DNA of 33,073 bases from JADHLJ01 sp038118725 (GTDB taxonomy: Bacteria > Pseudomonadota > Alphaproteobacteria > Thalassobaculales > Thalassobaculaceae), in assembly GCA_038118725.1 (NCBI GenBank), contig JAYOIK010000062.1, positions 1 through 33,073 on the forward strand. The letters run 5' to 3'. Both the position numbers and the translations under genes were made by a program. Position 1 is the first letter of the stretch. Each line of letters begins with the position of its first letter. Shown here piece by piece: positions 1 through 8,076 of this stretch. The notes under the pieces are model-generated. The model saw nothing but the letters and a program-made list of their open reading frames with translations. It had not been told where the DNA came from and made no database searches.

Positions 1-417
1 TGGATGGGCCGGATCTTCATCGCCCGGATCGAGCCGGAGCCTTTCAACCTGCGCTTCAGCCTGTGGGGCACCACTCTGACGGAGTGGTGGGGTGTCGACT
101 ACACCAACAAGACCTTGGGCGAGGAGTCGATCGCGCCAGAGCGGTGGCGCGATGAATTGGCGTATTTCCACGACATGGCGCGCGCGCCCTTCATCGGCGT
201 CGCGTCCGGTTATCTCTCACAGCACGAGCGCCGTTTTATCAGGGTGATCGGCCTGGATATGCCGATGGGCGAGGGCGGCCGGGTTACCCATGTCCTGTCG
301 GCCCATATGAAGATCGCGCTCGACGCATCGGTCGAAAGCGTAATGCCGGATTGCCCGATCATCCCGCACGCCGCGTCCGTGGTTCCCCAGGAAGAGCGGA
401 ATCCCTGCAACGCGTGA
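1..417 (+). CDS. PAS_5-like domain protein, 5' end outside the window
   Basis: The reading frame is open from the first base, so the gene very probably starts upstream and the ATG at position 4 is only an internal Met. The visible 137 residues begin MGRIFIARIEP and continue through a W-G-V-D-Y-T-N-K-T stretch and a late ERRFIRVIGLDMPMGEGG segment. This order resembles the alphaproteobacterial PAS_5 family, in which a strand motif of the LPWIFLLR type is followed by a GTxxxEWWGxDxT segment. Such proteins are small soluble PAS-fold proteins of mostly unknown ligand, so a specific role cannot be given. The C-terminal tail (about residues 118-137) looks disordered. It ends with TGA, and the CBS-protein gene follows 76 bp later on the same strand. 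The family call rests on remembered pattern similarity only. Confidence 0.6.
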   Translation, partial: WMGRIFIARIEPEPFNLRFSLWGTTLTEWWGVDYTNKTLGEESIAPERWRDELAYFHDMARAPFIGVASGYLSQHERRFIRVIGLDMPMGEGGRVTHVLSAHMKIALDASVESVMPDCPIIPHAASVVPQEERNPCNA

Positions 418-493
418 ATTCTGTCACCGGCGTCGGTTTCGTGATAGGATTCGTGGTCCTCGTACCCTGAATAGGAAAGCGGAGGACAACACA

Positions 494-925
494 ATGAAAA
501 TCAGGGAGATTTTGCGGCACAAGGGTGCCGACGTGGCCACCATCGCGCCGAGCGCGACGATCGAGGAAGCCTTGGGCCTGCTTCGGGATCACAATGTTGG
601 CGCCCTGGTCATTCCTGGCACCGGCGACGCGGTAAGGGGCATCCTGTCGGAGCGGGATATCGTGCGTTCCCTGGCGGATCGGGGCCCCGGGGTCCTGGCG
701 GAAACGGTTGCCGCGAACATGACCGCGCCGGTCATCGGGTGCGGCCCGGAGGAACTGATCACCGAGGCGATGTCGACCATGACGGCGCGCCGGTTTCGGC
801 ACATGCCGGTCATCGACGGGAACATGCTGGCCGGCATTGTGAGTATCGGCGATCTGGTCAAGCACCGCCTGCGGGAACTCGAGGACGAAGCCTCGGATCT
901 TCGGACCTATATCGCATCGGTATGA
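494..925 (+). CDS. Two-CBS-domain protein
   Basis: This 143-residue protein consists almost entirely of two CBS motifs: the first at about residues 8-62 (ATIEEALGLLRDHNVGALVI, then GILSERDIVRSL), the second at about 75-128 (MTAPVIGCGPEELITEAM, RHMPVID, GIVSIGDLVKHRL). Stand-alone CBS pairs of this length usually bind adenine nucleotides and act as cytoplasmic energy or redox sensors; the partner here is not evident. The start is supported by a GGAGG ribosome site about ten bases upstream of the ATG. A short helical tail rich in Glu and Arg follows the second motif. It converges with the minus-strand guanylyltransferase gene, leaving only 21 bp between the two stops. Family assignment is firm, function unknown. 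Confidence 0.9.
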   Translation: MKIREILRHKGADVATIAPSATIEEALGLLRDHNVGALVIPGTGDAVRGILSERDIVRSLADRGPGVLAETVAANMTAPVIGCGPEELITEAMSTMTARRFRHMPVIDGNMLAGIVSIGDLVKHRLRELEDEASDLRTYIASV

Positions 926-946
926 CCGCCTGACCGCACGGTGTGG

Positions 947-2395
947 TCACCCGCGTCCGTAGACGTCGTCGTAGCGCTGAATGTCATCCTCGCCGAGATA
1001 GTCCCCGGACTGCACCTCGATGATGATCAGCGGCGTCTCGCCGGGGTTCTCGAGCCGGTGGACCCAGCCGAGCGGGATGTCGATCGACTGGTTTTTCGAC
1101 AGCATGGCTTCCTCGAGGGAGTCGCGCGTCGCCCCGCGCGTCACCTTGGCGGTGCCGGCGATGACCACCCAATGCTCGGAGCGTCGTTGGTGGCTTTGCA
1201 GTGACAGGGCCGCGCCGGGCGTGACGGTGATCCGCTTGACCTGATAGGTCGGGCCGGAATCGATGCCTTCGAAGGTTCCCCAGGGCCGGTGAACCAGGGC
1301 GTGCGATGTCGCCTCGGAGCGTCCCGCCGCCTTCAGCGCGTCGACCGCCAGCTTGACGTCCTGAGCGTGGTTCATGCCGGCGACCAGAACCGCGTCCGAG
1401 GTTTCGGCGATGATCACGTTCTCGACCCCGATCGCCGTTACCTGGCGCGATTCGGCGCGGATCAGGGCGTTGCGCACGTCATGGGCGGCGACATCGCCGA
1501 TCAAGGCGTTGGCGTGCTGGTCGTGATCCAGGATCTCCCAGAGCGCGGTCCAGGAGCCCACGTCGTTCCAGCCTGGATCGACCGGCACGACCGCCGCCTT
1601 GTCGGTTTTCTCCATGACCGCGTAATCGATGGAAATCGATGGCGCGCGGGCGAAGGCGTCGGGATCCGGGCGCAGGAAATCGAGATCCTCGCTGGCGCCG
1701 TCCAGGGCGGCCCGGCAGGTGGCCTCGATCTCCGGCGCCAGACGCCGCAACTCCTCCAGGTAAACCCCCGCCTTGAAGAGAAACAGACTGGCGTTCCAGA
1801 GATATTCGCCGGACGCAACATAGGCCTTGGCGGTCTCGAAATCGGGCTTCTCCACGAAGCGCTCGACAGCGTGACAGCCCTCGGCGCCCGAGATCGCCGC
1901 CCCGACCTTGATATGACCGTATCCGGTTTCCGGGCGATGCGGTCGAATGCCGAAGGTAACCAGACGGCCCCGGTCCGCCGCCGCGACGCCGGAGACGATC
2001 GCCTGGCGAAGAACTTCCGGCTTGGTGACCACGTGATCCGAGGCGAGCAGCAGAACCAGCCCGTCGGGATCGGTTCGCGCCACGCGAAGCGCCGCCAGGG
2101 CCGCCGCCGGCGCGGTGTTGCGGCCCTCGGGTTCGAGAATGATATCCGACGGCGTGACGCCGATCCGCCGCAACTGATCGGCGACGATAAAGCGGTGCTC
2201 GGCGTTGCAGATGATCATCGGGTCGGCGAAGCGGCTCTCCTCGCCATCCCCGTGGCGGACCCTGAGCGCGGTTTCCTGAAGCATCGTGTTCTCGCCGGCA
2301 AGGGCGAGCAATTGCTTGGGAAACAGGGCGCGGGAAACCGGCCAGAGCCGAGTGCCCGACCCGCCGGAAAGGATCACCGGATACAGCGTCGCCAT
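947..2395 (-). CDS. manC: Mannose-1-phosphate guanylyltransferase / mannose-6-phosphate isomerase (bifunctional)
   Basis: The 482-residue product has the two-domain layout and length of type II phosphomannose isomerase/GDP-mannose pyrophosphorylase (ManC/AlgA/CpsB). The N-terminal nucleotidyltransferase begins with VILSGGSGTRLWPVSR (residues 7-22) and contains PKQLLAL, RFVEKPDFETA, an EYLWNASLFLF segment and NDVGSW. The C-terminal cupin isomerase domain starts near RPWGTFEGID and carries QSHQRRSEHWVV with the metal-binding His residues. The enzyme makes GDP-mannose from mannose-1-phosphate in the cytoplasm for surface polysaccharide or glycan synthesis. The ATG is preceded by an AAGGA-like site. 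It is divergent from the sugar kinase gene, with 86 bp between them, and no polysaccharide assembly genes lie beside it. Confidence 0.95.
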   Translation of the reverse strand: MATLYPVILSGGSGTRLWPVSRALFPKQLLALAGENTMLQETALRVRHGDGEESRFADPMIICNAEHRFIVADQLRRIGVTPSDIILEPEGRNTAPAAALAALRVARTDPDGLVLLLASDHVVTKPEVLRQAIVSGVAAADRGRLVTFGIRPHRPETGYGHIKVGAAISGAEGCHAVERFVEKPDFETAKAYVASGEYLWNASLFLFKAGVYLEELRRLAPEIEATCRAALDGASEDLDFLRPDPDAFARAPSISIDYAVMEKTDKAAVVPVDPGWNDVGSWTALWEILDHDQHANALIGDVAAHDVRNALIRAESRQVTAIGVENVIIAETSDAVLVAGMNHAQDVKLAVDALKAAGRSEATSHALVHRPWGTFEGIDSGPTYQVKRITVTPGAALSLQSHQRRSEHWVVIAGTAKVTRGATRDSLEEAMLSKNQSIDIPLGWVHRLENPGETPLIIIEVQSGDYLGEDDIQRYDDVYGRG

Positions 2396-2481
2396 GGGTC
2401 CTTCGCAATAGACGGGGTTGACCGGAAGCAGCCTCGACCCCAGGCTCTACCAGCTATTCTCGACGGACGAAAGGGGCGGCG

Positions 2482-3402
2482 ATGATCCTGGTGTTCGGTT
2501 CCGTGAACGCGGATCTGTTCCTCAATGTCGCGCGCTTGCCGGCGCGGGGCGAGACGGTGTTGTGCCCGACCTATGTTTTTCGCCCCGGCGGCAAGGGCGC
2601 CAACCAGGCGGCGGCGGCGGCCAGGGCGTCCCGGCCTGGTGGCCACACAAGGATGATCGGCAGGGTCGGTCAGGACCCCTATGCCGGCCCGGTGCTGGAA
2701 GCCCTGCGCGAGGGCGGTGTCGATATCGACCTGATCGAGGCGATCGACGGGGTGACCGGCACGGCGGCGGTGATGGTCGAGGAAAGCGGCGAGAACCAGA
2801 TCGTCGTCGCCAGTGGCGCGAACACCGCCGTGACGGCGGATCAGGTTCCCGACGCCTTGCTCGGTCCGGAGACCACGGTCGTGCTCCAGGTGGAGGTTCC
2901 GGTCGCGGAAGTCGAGAAGGTCATTCATCGGGCCCGGGCCGCAGGCGCGCGTGTTATCCTGAATCTCGCGCCGGCGCTCCCGATCGACCCGGCGGCGCTG
3001 GAGTCCTGCGACGTCCTGGTTCTGAACGAGGGCGAGGCGAATACGCTCGCCGGGGCCGCCGGCGACGCCGAAACGCATGCCCGGGCCTTCGCCGATCGGT
3101 TTTCGTTGGATTGCATCGTCACCCTCGGGGCGGCGGGCGCGGTACTGGCCAGCGAGGAAATGCTGTTCCGGATCGGCGCGCTCCAGATCGATCCGGTGGA
3201 TACCGTCGGGGCGGGCGACGCCTTTGTCGGCGCGCTCGCGGCCAGCCTGGATGGCGGGGCGGCGATCAGCTATGCCCTGCGCCAAGCCAGTGTTGCGGGC
3301 GGTCTCGCCTGTCTTCACGAGGGTGCGCAGAGCGGTCTGCCGACCCTGGCGGAGATTGAAAGCGTGACGCCCCGGCTTGCGTCGGCCACCTTGCTGGTTT
3401 AA
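2482..3402 (+). CDS. PfkB-family carbohydrate kinase, ribokinase-like
   Basis: This 306-residue protein has both PfkB signatures: the N-terminal PGGKGANQAAAAAR at residues 35-48 and the C-terminal DTVGAGDAFVGAL from residue 240, where D246 would be the catalytic base. Length and the early GSVNADLFLNVARLP segment fit ribokinase-type enzymes, which phosphorylate a free sugar or nucleoside with ATP in the cytoplasm. Substrate specificity cannot be read here; ribose is the default guess. A GGGGCGG stretch precedes the ATG. The amidohydrolase start lies 49 bp downstream on the same strand, so the two may be co-transcribed, which could point to a nucleoside-like substrate, but that is speculation. 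Confidence 0.87.
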   Translation: MILVFGSVNADLFLNVARLPARGETVLCPTYVFRPGGKGANQAAAAARASRPGGHTRMIGRVGQDPYAGPVLEALREGGVDIDLIEAIDGVTGTAAVMVEESGENQIVVASGANTAVTADQVPDALLGPETTVVLQVEVPVAEVEKVIHRARAAGARVILNLAPALPIDPAALESCDVLVLNEGEANTLAGAAGDAETHARAFADRFSLDCIVTLGAAGAVLASEEMLFRIGALQIDPVDTVGAGDAFVGALAASLDGGAAISYALRQASVAGGLACLHEGAQSGLPTLAEIESVTPRLASATLLV

Positions 3403-3451
3403 GCCCGATCATCCCCTTTGCAACCGCGCTCGCGCGCCTGGAGACTCTGAA

Positions 3452-4711
3452 ATGTCCGTGCTTTACGAAGGTGGCCTGGTGTTTGACGGCACCGGTCGGG
3501 TCCTCGCCGATCACGGCGTCATGGTCGACGGTGACACGATCATCGCCGTGGCGCCGCTGGCCGAGTTCTCCGGCCATGCCGGGACCCGGGTGGACACAAC
3601 CGGCGGAACCTTGCTGCCGGGACTGATCGATTGTCACGTGCATCTCGTCTATGGCGGCGAGGCCGATCCAGGCGCCGCGCAGGTCAAGCTCTCGGATGGT
3701 CAGATCACCATTCGCGCCCTGGAAAACGCCCAGGCGACCCTGGCCGGCGGGATCACCGCCATCCGCGATTGCGGCGGCAAGGATTATCTGGAATTCGCGG
3801 TCCGCGACGCGGTCAACGCCGGTCGCCATCTCGGCCCGACGATCCGGGCCGTCGGTCGGATGATCTGCATGACCGGCGGGCACGGCAATCGGATCGGGCG
3901 GGTCGCCGACGGTGTCGAGGAAGTGATCAAGGCGGTGCGCGAGCAGATCCACGCCGGCGCCGATCAGATCAAGATCATGGCCACCGGCGGGGTGATGACC
4001 CCCGGCGTCAACCCCGAGGACGCCCACTACACCGCCGAGGAAATCGGCGCCGGGATCGCCGAGGGCAAGCGCTTCAACCGGAAATCCGCTAGTCACGCCC
4101 AGGGATCGGAAGGCATTCTGAACGCCGTGCGCGGCGGCATCACCTCAATCGAGCACGGCATCTTCATGACCGACGAATGCATCGAGGAAATGCTGGCGGC
4201 GGGCACCTATCTGGTGCCGACCCTGGCGGCGGTGGGCAACATCACCGGCCATGCCGACAAGGGCGTTCCTGATTATGTGATCGAGAAGGCGACGCGGGTG
4301 CTCGACGTGCACAAGGACTCGGTGCGCCGCTTTCACGCCGCCGGGGGTCTGATCGCCATGGGCACCGACGCGGGCACGCCCTTCAACCTGCACGGCGCGA
4401 ACGCGCTTGAGCTCGGCTACATGGTGGATATCGGCATCCCGGCCTCCGACGCGCTGGTGATTTCGACCCGCAACGCCGCCGACCTCTTGAGCCTTGACGA
4501 TCGCGGGGTGATCGAGAAAGGCAACAAGGCGGATCTGCTGGTGGTCGACGGCAACCCGGTCGAAAACATCGCGATGGCCGCGGAAGCCGCCAATCACCGC
4601 CTGGTCATCAAGGACGGCATCGTCGCCCGCGACCGCGCCGCTGGCGGTGACGGCAAAACCGCCACCCCCTTGGCCGCCCGCTTCGCCACCGCCGCCGGCG
4701 CGGGGTTCTGA
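3452..4711 (+). CDS. Metal-dependent amidohydrolase (imidazolonepropionase/prolidase-like, COG1228 type)
   Basis: From the ATG at 3452 the product is 419 residues and starts MSVLYEGGLVFDGTG, the usual beta-strand opening of the amidohydrolase superfamily. An upstream in-frame start would add 25 residues of unrelated sequence, so it was not used. Metal-site residues are visible: H62 and H64 in DCHVHL, a likely carboxylated Lys at K174 in DQIKIMATGG, H215 in SHAQGSEG, H235 in IEHGIF, and D306 in MGTDAGTP. This set matches the binuclear group that includes Xaa-Pro dipeptidases and related cyclic-amide or dipeptide hydrolases. It precedes an M20 amidohydrolase by 46 bp on the same strand, and the two look like a catabolic pair. 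It is not HutI by context or motif. Confidence 0.9.
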   Translation: MSVLYEGGLVFDGTGRVLADHGVMVDGDTIIAVAPLAEFSGHAGTRVDTTGGTLLPGLIDCHVHLVYGGEADPGAAQVKLSDGQITIRALENAQATLAGGITAIRDCGGKDYLEFAVRDAVNAGRHLGPTIRAVGRMICMTGGHGNRIGRVADGVEEVIKAVREQIHAGADQIKIMATGGVMTPGVNPEDAHYTAEEIGAGIAEGKRFNRKSASHAQGSEGILNAVRGGITSIEHGIFMTDECIEEMLAAGTYLVPTLAAVGNITGHADKGVPDYVIEKATRVLDVHKDSVRRFHAAGGLIAMGTDAGTPFNLHGANALELGYMVDIGIPASDALVISTRNAADLLSLDDRGVIEKGNKADLLVVDGNPVENIAMAAEAANHRLVIKDGIVARDRAAGGDGKTATPLAARFATAAGAGF

Positions 4712-4757
4712 GCCCGCCGCGCGCTTCACCCGATCCCGCTTCTCGAGGAGAACAGTC

Positions 4758-5933
4758 ATGGCCATCATCAACCGCATCGCCGATTTTCACGCCGAGCTGA
4801 CCGAGTGGCGGCGGGAGTTGCACAAGCATCCGGAGACCGCCTTCGAGGAGGTATGGACCTCGAACTTCGTCGCCGAGCGGCTGGAATCCTTTGGCATTGA
4901 GGTGCATCGCGGGTTGGCCGAGACCGGCGTGGTCGGGGTACTCAGGGGCGCGAGCGACAGCGGCAAGAAGATCGCCCTGCGCGCCGACATGGACGCGCTG
5001 GACCTGACCGAGGCCAATGACTTCGAGCACAAGTCGCTGAACCCCGGCAAGATGCATGGCTGCGGCCATGACGGGCACACCACGATGCTGCTTGGCGCGG
5101 CGAAGTACCTGGCCGAGACCCGGAACTTCGACGGCACGGTCTATTTCATTTTCCAGCCCGCCGAGGAGAACGAGGGCGGTGGCCGCCGGATGGTCGAGGA
5201 AGGCCTCTTCGAGAAATTCCCCGCCGAAAGCGTCTGGGGCATGCATAACTGGCCGGGCATGCCGGTCGGCACCTTCGCCGCGCGCTCCGGCCCGATGATG
5301 GCGGCCTATGACATGTTCGAGATCGACGTGACCGGCATCGGCGGCCATGGCGCGATGCCGCATCTCGGCGTCGATCCGGTCCTGGTCGCCTCGCAGATCG
5401 TCGTCGCCCTGCAATCCATCGCCAGCCGCAACGTCAATCCGATGGAATCCGTTGTCGTCTCGGTGACGCAAATCCATGGCGGAGACGCCTATAACGTGAT
5501 CCCGCAGCAGGTGAAGCTGGCCGGTACCTGCCGGTCCTTCAATCCCAAGGTGCATGACAAGATCGAGCCCCGGATGCGCCAGATCTGCGAGAACGTGGCC
5601 GAGGCCTTCGGCGCCACGGCGGAGCTGCGCTACGAGAAGCGCTATCCGCCGACGATCAATTCCGAGGCGGAAACCGAGACCGCCGCCGCCGTCGCCGCCG
5701 AGATCAGCGGCGCGGATTTCGTGGTCCGCGATCCCGAGCCGAGCATGGGCGCCGAGGATTTCGCCTTCATGCTCCAGGAGAAGCCCGGCTCCTATGTCTG
5801 GATCGGCAACGGCCCCGCCGGGCCTGGCGAGCAGCTGCACAATCAGGGCTATGACTTCAACGACGAAGCCCTGCCGATCGGCGCCAGCTATTGGTCGCGT
5901 CTGGTCGAAACCGAACTGGCGCGCGCCGGATAA
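4758..5933 (+). CDS. M20-family amidohydrolase (hippurate hydrolase / N-acyl amino acid deacylase-like)
   Basis: The ATG at 4758 follows a GAGGAG ribosome site, giving 391 residues, the typical length for HipO/AbgA-type enzymes; a longer in-frame start would add a Pro-rich unstructured leader. Dinuclear metal ligands are visible: C102 and H104 in HGCGHDGH, E136-E137 in QPAEENEGG, H163 in GMHNWPG, and a C-terminal LHNQGYDFND. The lid domain contains GIGGHGAMPHLGVDP. Family members hydrolyse N-acyl or N-aroyl amino acids, or small peptides, in the cytoplasm. It lies between the COG1228 amidohydrolase and the DinB-like gene in one direction, with gaps of 46 and 16 bp, suggesting an operon. Confidence 0.93.
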   Translation: MAIINRIADFHAELTEWRRELHKHPETAFEEVWTSNFVAERLESFGIEVHRGLAETGVVGVLRGASDSGKKIALRADMDALDLTEANDFEHKSLNPGKMHGCGHDGHTTMLLGAAKYLAETRNFDGTVYFIFQPAEENEGGGRRMVEEGLFEKFPAESVWGMHNWPGMPVGTFAARSGPMMAAYDMFEIDVTGIGGHGAMPHLGVDPVLVASQIVVALQSIASRNVNPMESVVVSVTQIHGGDAYNVIPQQVKLAGTCRSFNPKVHDKIEPRMRQICENVAEAFGATAELRYEKRYPPTINSEAETETAAAVAAEISGADFVVRDPEPSMGAEDFAFMLQEKPGSYVWIGNGPAGPGEQLHNQGYDFNDEALPIGASYWSRLVETELARAG

Positions 5934-5949
5934 GCGTCGGGAGCCCCCC

Positions 5950-6453
5950 ATGATAACCGCCGAGCATGTCCGGCTGATGGCCGAATATAATCAGTGGATG
6001 AACCAGCGCCTCTACGACCTCTGCGAGGCGATGGGGGACGAAGCGCGCAAGCAAGACCGGGGCGCGTTCTTCGGCTCGATACATTCGACACTCAATCATA
6101 TCCTCTACGGCGATCTCGCCTTCATGTCGCGCTTCACCAGCGATCCGGCGGAGGTGCCGCCGATCGGCGTCGACCTGCATGACGATTTCCAGGATCTGAA
6201 GACCGCGCGCCTGGCGCTGGACGCGCGCATGGTCGCCTGGGGCGCGGGTCTCGGGCCCGACTGGCTGACGACGGATCTCACCTTCGACAGCAAGGTCGAC
6301 AATGTCACCCGAACCCTGCCGCGCTGGGCCGTCGTGGTGCATATGCTGAACTACCAGACCCATCACCGGGGCCAGATCACCACCTTGCTCTCCCAGATGG
6401 GTCTCGACATCGGCACCACCGACATCCCCTTCATGCCGCGGTTCAACGCCTAG
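5950..6453 (+). CDS. DinB-family protein (putative metal-dependent enzyme)
   Basis: The 167-residue protein beginning MITAEHVRLMAEYNQWMNQRLYDL has the typical DinB/YfiT-like four-helix opening. Likely metal-binding histidines are H50 in LNHILYGD and H138/H139 in NYQTHHRGQI, the latter being the family hallmark. DinB-like proteins bind a divalent metal, and characterised relatives include thiol-transferases and maleylpyruvate isomerases; the reaction here is not known. The start is 16 bp after the M20 gene, with only a GGGAG site before it, so it is probably the last gene of the operon beginning at the amidohydrolase or the kinase. Despite the name there is no link to DNA polymerase IV. Confidence 0.9.
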   Translation: MITAEHVRLMAEYNQWMNQRLYDLCEAMGDEARKQDRGAFFGSIHSTLNHILYGDLAFMSRFTSDPAEVPPIGVDLHDDFQDLKTARLALDARMVAWGAGLGPDWLTTDLTFDSKVDNVTRTLPRWAVVVHMLNYQTHHRGQITTLLSQMGLDIGTTDIPFMPRFNA

Positions 6454-6703
6454 GGGCGGACGATCCCGCTAACCGTCATCATACCCCGACGCGGGTGGGG
6501 GGCCGATTCCCGAAGCGTTCGAGTGTGACGGATGGTGGAAGTGACGCGCCAACGTCAGGGTTTTGGTTGCCGGTCTAGCCGTCGCCCTGGCGAACGGCGG
6601 GGCCTCGACGTTGGTCGCTTGATCGGACCCACTCGGCCTTGCGCAAGCATCCGGAGGCCCTGCCTTTCGCCAGGGCGACGGCGGGGGCGCCGAGGACAGG
6701 CAC
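6454..6703. other. Intergenic region holding repeat copy A
   Basis: This 250-bp gap lies between the convergent DinB-like and YdjM-like genes. Apart from the inverted-ended repeat at 6578-6682 I see no credible coding frame. Several frames stay open only because the DNA is GC-rich. Confidence 0.6.
6578..6682. repeat. Dispersed repeat, copy A (inverted-repeat ends)
   Basis: The element is bounded by GTCGCCCTGGCGAA (6581-6594) and its exact reverse complement TTCGCCAGGGCGAC (6666-6679). Counting the flanking GCC/GGC, the arms reach 17 bp. Pairing continues imperfectly inward (CGGCGGGGCC against GGCCCTGCCT). The interior of about 70 bp matches copy B at 7919-8030 over several blocks, including CGTTG, TGATC-GACCC and AGCATC. 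There is no room for a transposase, so it looks like a MITE-type or REP-type intergenic repeat. Confidence 0.75.
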
Positions 6704-7819
6704 TCAGCAGGCGGGCTGGTCCGCCTCCGCTTTCGCAACCCCGGTCGCGCTCGCCGGCAGGTGGCTGGCGATCTCGGCGGGCCGGACCGGTGGGTTGCCG
6801 CGCATGCCGGCGAGGAGCCAGGCCAGATCGCCCTCGCGCATGCGGGGCGAGCGGACCCGGCGCGGCTCGATCGGGGTGAAGAACCGGCCGTCCCAGCGCG
6901 CCACCGCGAAGTCGAAGGCGTATCCCGGCTCGATCCCCATTCTGAGATCCGCCACCATCAAGTCCTCGCCGCGCCGCTCGAACCGCGCGAAACCGCCGGA
7001 AAAGGCGAGCACGTCGCGGGCCGCCGGTAGCGAGTCGAGACAGAAGGGCAGGCCCGTGCCCCGGTCATGGGAATGCACCGCCACCGCCGCGTCATCGCCG
7101 AGAATGGGGATATAGAGATTGAGATAGCGGTCCCCTTGCCGGTCCCGGTCCCCATCGCCCTTGCCGACAATCGCGATGCCGCGCCAGAACAGGGTGTTGA
7201 ACGCGGTCGGCGTGATCGCCAGCCGCTCCGCCGTGATGCCCCGCGCCTCCAGTACCCGCTCGGCCCGGGCGGTGATGATCGTCTGCCCCACCACCGACCA
7301 GCCGAGATAAAGGGTCGAGACCGCCAGCGCCGCCGCCGTCCAGCGCCCGAGCCGCCGGCTCATGCTCGAGGTGAATAGGCTCCACAGCGTCACCAGCACC
7401 AGCGGCAGGGTATAAAGCGGGTCGATGATGAACATCGAGCCGACCCCGAAGGGATGATCGGTGAGCGGCCAGAGCAGCTTGGTGCCGTAGATCGTCATCG
7501 CGTCGAGCAGGGCATGGGTGGCGAAGACCAGATACACCATCGCGTAAACGGTCACCCGATGCCCGCGCGGCCCGTTGAACAGCCGGTATAGCGGCTCGGC
7601 GAAAAGCGGCGTCGCCAGCGCCTGGATGATCAGCGAGTGGGTGGCGCCTCGATGCATCACATAGTTCGAGACCGGGTCGCCATGGGTGATCAGAACGTCG
7701 AGATCCGGCGCGGTCCCGAGCACGGCGCCGATAACGGCGGCCTTGCGCGCGCCGATCCGCCGGCCGGCCACCGCCACGCCGACGGTCGCCCCCAGCACCG
7801 CCTGGGTCAGGGAATCCAT
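6704..7819 (-). CDS. YdjM/DUF457-type inner-membrane metal-dependent hydrolase
   Basis: The 371-residue product starts MDSLTQAVLGATVGVAVAG and carries the signature of the LexA-regulated YdjM family: APDLDVL (D39, D41), VMHRGATHSL (H56, H61), then ATHALLDAMTIYG and LTDHPFG with further His/Asp residues. Several hydrophobic stretches (about residues 8-20, 26-38, 90-105, 130-150 and 160-180) are consistent with a polytopic inner-membrane protein. The C-terminal 190 residues form a soluble domain that is longer than in the short YdjM proteins. Substrates for this family are not known. The gene is isolated, between two intergenic regions that each carry a copy of the same palindromic repeat. A Thr/Val/Ala-rich tail ends the protein. 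Confidence 0.85.
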   Translation of the reverse strand: MDSLTQAVLGATVGVAVAGRRIGARKAAVIGAVLGTAPDLDVLITHGDPVSNYVMHRGATHSLIIQALATPLFAEPLYRLFNGPRGHRVTVYAMVYLVFATHALLDAMTIYGTKLLWPLTDHPFGVGSMFIIDPLYTLPLVLVTLWSLFTSSMSRRLGRWTAAALAVSTLYLGWSVVGQTIITARAERVLEARGITAERLAITPTAFNTLFWRGIAIVGKGDGDRDRQGDRYLNLYIPILGDDAAVAVHSHDRGTGLPFCLDSLPAARDVLAFSGGFARFERRGEDLMVADLRMGIEPGYAFDFAVARWDGRFFTPIEPRRVRSPRMREGDLAWLLAGMRGNPPVRPAEIASHLPASATGVAKAEADQPAC

Positions 7820-8076
7820 GTCAGCCTAGATAATGCCCGACACGCCCACGCGCCAGGGGGTAGCGGGAGAAAAGAAGGTTTTCCTTCTTCCCTCGGTTCA
7901 TGTCCCCACCCATGCCCGGCGCCCTGGCGAACGGCAGGGCCCCGGCGTTGACCACGTGATCCGACCCTTCAGGCAAAGTGCGAGCATCGCGAGGTCCTTG
8001 TATATTTTTTCTGGCCTTCGCCGGGGCGACGTTAAACAGGTATCGTGACGTGAGTTTTCAGTGCCGCAACTGGGTG
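7820..8076. other. Intergenic region with a short hairpin and repeat copy B
   Basis: The gap separates the 5' end of the YdjM-like gene from the 3' end of the creatininase-like gene, both on minus. It contains a perfect 7-bp hairpin AAGAAGG-TTTT-CCTTCTT at 7872-7889 and the repeat at 7919-8030. The hairpin could be a weak transcription barrier or part of the YdjM-like gene's leader. I see no small gene. Confidence 0.5.
7919..8030. repeat. Dispersed repeat, copy B
   Basis: The left end reads GGCGCCCTGGCGAACGGCAG and the right end CTTCGCCGGGGCGAC, an imperfect inverted repeat of the type seen in copy A. Interior blocks match copy A in order: CGTTG, TGATC-GACCC, AGCATC and GAGG-CCT. Relative to A it has a T-rich insertion (TATATTTTTTC) near 8000-8010 before the right arm. 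It lies immediately downstream of the creatininase-like gene's stop. Confidence 0.7.

Noticed and set aside
1289..2485. Long plus-strand open frame (398 codons) opposite manC
   Set aside because: It is antisense to a gene with complete family motifs, is rich in Arg/Gly/Asp/Gln of the kind produced by reading GC-rich codons backwards, and shows no domain.
4608..5951. Minus-strand open frame (447 codons) opposite the M20 gene
   Set aside because: Same reason: antisense of a gene with clear metal ligands, with no ribosome site or motif of its own.
6578..8030. CRISPR array or intact insertion sequence formed by the repeats
   Set aside because: Only two copies about 1.3 kb apart with a real gene between them, no regular spacers, and no transposase.
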